A stretch of DNA of 64,000 nt, from the NCBI GenBank assembly GCA_910574745.1, contig CAJTCE010000010.1, positions 53,345-117,344 on the forward strand, given 5' to 3'. The stretch is from Lachnospiraceae bacterium (GTDB lineage: Bacteria; Bacillota; Clostridia; Lachnospirales; Lachnospiraceae). Positions within the stretch are counted from its first letter, which is position 1; each line of letters starts with the position of its first letter. Shown in pieces: positions 60,493-64,000 of the stretch. The notes beneath the pieces were generated by a model. That model was not told the DNA's origin, ran no database searches, and saw only the letters and a program-made list of their open reading frames with translations. The position numbers and the translations under genes are program-made.

Positions 60493-63400
60493 TTATATTC
60501 CACATTTAAAACCAAATTCTACAACTCCTAACAACTGTAAAATATATGTATACACTGGTTCCAATACTCCCGCAGTTCCCCCACTTTGAACTAACAGATA
60601 TATAAATGCGACCGTTATTACTGCTGCATATACTAAACCAGTATTCACATATGCACCAGTTTCTGTGTATATATTTATTCCATTTGCGTCAGTAGTATCC
60701 GACAAGCCATATATTTTTACTTGTGAAAAAGGCGACAATCCTATGGAAGAACCATATCCATACATAGTACCTCCCCAGCCAACTTTTATCTTTGAATCAA
60801 AACCAATACCCTCTTCTCCTCCCAAATTAATATTTTTATGAGTTTCAAAGATTCCTTCTATTCCCAAAAAAGTAGATACATTTATCCCATCTGTTCCTAT
60901 TGTTACTCCTATACTTGTAATTTTCGGTATTCCAAGAGAAAAACCATCTGAAACTGTCACTCCACCCATAACAGTTTTCTTTCTTACTAAAATATGTCCA
61001 CCTGTATGAGTTGTTCTTGTCGTTTCCTCACTGAGATAAACTCCTCCTAAACCGTCAACTGATGTTTCTGGAACTATTATCTCTGTTGTGTCTTCTCCAT
61101 ATATATAATTATTCCACACATAAGATACGCCGTCACAAAGCCCATCCCATCCATCTTTAATAGCCCCTCCAACTTTTTCCATCCACTTTGGCCATGCACC
61201 ATCCCAATCCACCAGCACCATCGGATTGTTCCAGCAGTACCCATACTCATTCAAAGTATACGGCACTGACGTAAATCCCTTGATGGTATCCACCGCCGCA
61301 AACCGTCCTAACTCCGCCCTGTACTCCCTCGCCTGGGCATAGTATGTCCCTGCTGTTTTATCATACTGGTACCCTGTATACCCAAAGGGCTGGATGCTTC
61401 CAGTTTCTCTCCTGTCCCAGTACAGATCCTGTCCAAACTCATCATACCCGTAGCTTTCCGCCAGTTCTCCGTTCCGGTCCATCAGACGGATGGGGCTTCC
61501 CAGCTCGTCCTGAAGATAATAGCAGGATTCCCTTCCCGTTTCTTCCCGCATCCCTGCCACGTTTCCGTCCCACAGGTAGCTCTGGGTATTTCCTCTCTCT
61601 TCCTTCTCTAAGAGGTTATGGTATTGCCTTGTCAGGTCTATGGTGTATTCTATCTTTGTTTCCGGGCGGATGGTCTGCTCCTTCAGCCTGCTCAGCGGAT
61701 CTATCACGTCTGTCCCTTTTAGTATACCACTGCCGGTTCCGTCCTGCATCCCTGCCATTCCTTCCATGGCTCCGGTTATTTTCCCCACCCGATGTCCCAA
61801 TCCGTTGTAGGTATAAGCTGCCGCTTCTCCTTTTCCGTTTACTGCCTGCTCTAAGCGGTTCAGGGCTCCGTACAGGTAGCGGTCCCTGATATCCCCGTTC
61901 TCCAGGATGAGGCTCAGGTTCCCCCTTTTATCATATGCATAGGTCTCCTCATTCATGACATCTGTTTTCTGTATGAGCTGGTTCATGGCATTATAGACAT
62001 ATGCCGTCTCCCTGCCCCCTTCCCTGAGGAGACTCCTGTTCCCGAAGGCATCGTATTCGTAGGTCCTCAAGGGCTGTCCGTCTTTACTTACCCCTGCAAG
62101 CCTTCCCATGGCGTCATACCGGTAGGCATATGCCCCGCTTTCTTCCGGCAGTCCCCGCCTCTGTTTTTCTATGGATGTCTTATTTCCCATCAGGTCATAT
62201 CCATAGATATAGCGGTCAAGGATCCCTTCTTGATCCCTGTGGGTCAGTTCTATAAGCTGTCCCTTGATGTCATAGGCATAGGTGGTCTCCATTCCGTTAG
62301 GAAATGTCTTGTGGGAGAGTCTTCCCCTTTCGTCGTACCCATAGGTTATGGTGTCTTCCCCGTCTTTTAATCCCGCAAGCCTTAAGCGGCTGTCATAAAG
62401 ATAGGATGCTGTCCTCCCGTCCGGATAGGTAACGGAGGTCCTTTCCCCGCCTTTTCCATAGGTGTAGGAGACTTCCTTCCCGTCAGGGTATTGTACCTTT
62501 AAGGCTCTTCCCATGGGGTCGTTCTCTATCCTCGTGATGCCCAGCCAGTCTTCCATTTCCTCCAGCTGTCTCAAGGGGTTGTAGGAGAGCTTCACTTCCC
62601 GTCCGTCCGCATATGTGACATGGTTTACGTCCCCATGGGCCGTATAGCCGTACTTTGTAAGGTAGCCTTCCTTATCAAGCTTCTCTAAGAGCTGTCCCTT
62701 TTTATCGTAAGTATAGTGTTCGGTATTTCCAAGGGCATCCGTGATGGTCTCCACCTGGCCCAGGGCATTCCTCTGGTAGCAGGTCACATGGCAGGGGTGG
62801 TCCTGTCTGTTCAGGTTCTGTGCTTCCATAAGCTCCGTATCCATCCCGGGTTTTTCATCTGGTCCGTTCTCTTTTTCTGCCTCCCCGTACTGGCGGATCT
62901 CGGCCAGGCGGTCGCTTAAGTCATAGGAGTATTCCGTCTCATTCCCAAGGGCGTCGGTGACCTTTGCAAGCTGGCCCGTCAGGGTATATTCATAGCGGGT
63001 GGTGTTCCCAAAGGCGTCTGTCACACCGGTCACATTTCCTAAAACGTCATAGGTGTATTCCTTTCTTTCCCCGCCTTCCCCTTCCATCCTTATGATGCGG
63101 CCCAGGCTGTCATAGGCATAACGGACGGTAAAGCCGTTCCTGTCTGTATGGGTCTTTACTTTTCCCCCTGCATCATAGGTATAGGCTTCCTTCGTCCCGT
63201 CCGGATGGGCCACTTCTCTTACCTGCCCGCCGGGGAAGTAGGCATAATAGGTCTTCCGTCCCGCTTCATCCGTTATGCTTTCTGCTTTTCCAAGGGCAGT
63301 GTATGTATAAATACGCATATCACCCATGGGGTTTGTCTCTTTTATGAGCTGGCCCGCTTCGTCGTATTCCATGTGCACGGTGTTCCCCAGGGCGTCTTCC

Positions 63401-64000
63401 GCTTTTATGACGTGTCCTTCTTCGTCGTAGGCATAGGTCATTTCCGCCCCCTCCGGGCCTTCTGCATGGACCAGGCGGCCGGCGGCGTCATAGGTAAACC
63501 GGGTAAGGTTCCCTTCCTGGTCTTCACGGCTTAAGCAGTTCCCGTTCCCGTCATAGGTGTAGCGGACGGTGTTCCCCAGGGCGTCCTTGATGCGGGTCAG
63601 GCGGTTGTTTTCATTGTAGATGCAGGTGGTCTTTGCCCCGTCCGGCGCAGTGATGCGGGCCAGGTTCCACATGGCGTCATACTGGAGCTTTGTGGTCCTC
63701 CCCAGCTGGTCGGTAACGGATTCGGGCTTGTTCAGGACGTTGTATGTCCTCTGGACGGTGCTCCCGTCAAAGTCCGTGATCTTTGTTACTTTCCCGCTCT
63801 CATTGTATTCATAGGTGCGCACGTTCCCTTGTGCATTGGTAAAGGCGCTGATGTTCCCGGCTTTATCGTAGGAGAGGCTTACCGTGCTGCCTTCCGGGTC
63901 TGTCACTTTTATGACGCGGTTTAAGGCGTCATATTCATAGCGGGTCGTTCCTCCCATGGCGTCCGCCACGGTCTCTATGTTCCCTTTTTCATCATAGGTC
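60493..64000 (-). CDS. Large Rhs/YD-repeat protein, 5' end outside the window
   Basis: At least 1168 codons, open at the right edge; the first in-window codons read YDEKGNIETV. About 30 YD-type repeats run up to YRAELGRFAAVDTIKGF and NEYGYCWNNPM (around residue 930), the closing part of an Rhs barrel. The tip after DGAWP is about 230 residues, rich in Gly, Thr and Val (MGGVTVSDGFSLGIPKITSI), with one strong membrane helix, VYAAVITVAFIYLL, and a weaker one at the very end. I do not recognise this toxin family; a pore-forming or membrane-inserting action is possible. Rhs proteins shield the toxin in a shell until delivery. Confidence 0.88.
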   Translation of the reverse strand, partial: TYDEKGNIETVADAMGGTTRYEYDALNRVIKVTDPEGSTVSLSYDKAGNISAFTNAQGNVRTYEYNESGKVTKITDFDGSTVQRTYNVLNKPESVTDQLGRTTKLQYDAMWNLARITAPDGAKTTCIYNENNRLTRIKDALGNTVRYTYDGNGNCLSREDQEGNLTRFTYDAAGRLVHAEGPEGAEMTYAYDEEGHVIKAEDALGNTVHMEYDEAGQLIKETNPMGDMRIYTYTALGKAESITDEAGRKTYYAYFPGGQVREVAHPDGTKEAYTYDAGGKVKTHTDRNGFTVRYAYDSLGRIIRMEGEGGERKEYTYDVLGNVTGVTDAFGNTTRYEYTLTGQLAKVTDALGNETEYSYDLSDRLAEIRQYGEAEKENGPDEKPGMDTELMEAQNLNRQDHPCHVTCYQRNALGQVETITDALGNTEHYTYDKKGQLLEKLDKEGYLTKYGYTAHGDVNHVTYADGREVKLSYNPLRQLEEMEDWLGITRIENDPMGRALKVQYPDGKEVSYTYGKGGERTSVTYPDGRTASYLYDSRLRLAGLKDGEDTITYGYDERGRLSHKTFPNGMETTYAYDIKGQLIELTHRDQEGILDRYIYGYDLMGNKTSIEKQRRGLPEESGAYAYRYDAMGRLAGVSKDGQPLRTYEYDAFGNRSLLREGGRETAYVYNAMNQLIQKTDVMNEETYAYDKRGNLSLILENGDIRDRYLYGALNRLEQAVNGKGEAAAYTYNGLGHRVGKITGAMEGMAGMQDGTGSGILKGTDVIDPLSRLKEQTIRPETKIEYTIDLTRQYHNLLEKEERGNTQSYLWDGNVAGMREETGRESCYYLQDELGSPIRLMDRNGELAESYGYDEFGQDLYWDRRETGSIQPFGYTGYQYDKTAGTYYAQAREYRAELGRFAAVDTIKGFTSVPYTLNEYGYCWNNPMVLVDWDGAWPKWMEKVGGAIKDGWDGLCDGVSYVWNNYIYGEDTTEIIVPETSVDGLGGVYLSEETTRTTHTGGHILVRKKTVMGGVTVSDGFSLGIPKITSIGVTIGTDGINVSTFLGIEGIFETHKNINLGGEEGIGFDSKIKVGWGGTMYGYGSSIGLSPFSQVKIYGLSDTTDANGINIYTETGAYVNTGLVYAAVITVAFIYLLVQSGGTAGVLEPVYTYILQLLGVVEFGFKCGI
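61186..62274 (-). repeat. Rhs core block, copy A of a nearly identical pair
   Basis: Partner of 57590-58690. It encodes the last third of the Rhs core of the large gene. The downstream tip codons (60493-61185) are unrelated to those after copy B, so the block forms the exchangeable joint of the locus. Confidence 0.88.

Overview
The window looks like a chromosomal stretch of a strictly fermentative, low-to-mid GC Firmicute of the class Clostridia, most likely a gut Lachnospiraceae. The reasons are a split (two-subunit) transketolase, an MsmX-type multi-sugar ATPase, VanW, DUF1002, DUF4867, DUF624 and DUF4080-type families, BlaI/BlaR1 pairs, a large Bacillus-type SRP RNA, strong AGGAGG ribosome binding sites and frequent TTG starts. 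No rRNA or tRNA gene was seen. Genus and species cannot be told from the sequence alone. Most genes lie on the minus strand.

Layout. 0-2.3 kb: the edge of an unknown minus gene, a hypothetical gene, and a dinD gene followed by the broken 5' end of a DNA methyltransferase gene, which is the scar of a restriction-modification locus. 2.3-9.5 kb: two MATE exporters with a MarR regulator between them, then a CopA copper ATPase with a CopZ-like domain fused at its C terminus, its CsoR regulator and a canonical CsoR operator, and an HD-domain gene. 9.9-13.3 kb: four consecutive genes for proteins without signal peptides. One resembles the C-terminal part of flagellar cap protein FliD and one carries EF-hand-like calcium loops; this is the least explained protein cluster here. 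13.4-18.3 kb: two blaI/blaR1 regulatory pairs flanking a beta-carbonic anhydrase and a polytopic membrane protein. 18.6-25.8 kb: a sugar catabolic locus (LacI regulator, XylB-like kinase, DUF4867 protein, fucose/arabinose-isomerase-like enzyme, both transketolase halves) expected to feed a pentulose phosphate into the pentose phosphate pathway. 25.8-30.2 kb: SRP RNA, tadA, a hypothetical gene whose Shine-Dalgarno lies inside a terminator-like hairpin, a CdaR/PucR-type regulator and msmX. 30.3-34.2 kb: an operon-like run of a GNAT enzyme, an HD-GYP phosphodiesterase, a DUF624 membrane protein and a GGDEF cyclase, i.e. making and breaking c-di-GMP side by side.

34.6-53 kb is mainly housekeeping: D-lactate dehydrogenase-like, DUF1002, lipase-like hydrolase, metG, a DUF885 peptidase, trmL, an aminotransferase with an Lrp regulator and a HypE-like protein, VanW, a DnaQ-like exonuclease, nth, a radical SAM enzyme, D-lyxose isomerase and a PfkB kinase. 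It is interrupted by unusual non-coding elements: a multi-branched inverted repeat with arms over 100 bases at 41.64-41.96 kb, and two regions (34.3-34.6 and 52.9-53.1 kb) that each combine GCGAAGCG-rich repeats with a long hairpin.

53.2-64 kb: an HD-GYP protein, an intact IS1380-family element, and a polymorphic-toxin locus. A large Rhs protein runs off the right edge with an unknown membrane-associated tip. Downstream lie a decayed transposase, a four-helix membrane protein (candidate immunity), and a second, shorter Rhs module with its own ribosome binding site, a nuclease-like tip and a candidate immunity gene. The two Rhs cores share a nearly identical block of about 1.1 kb.
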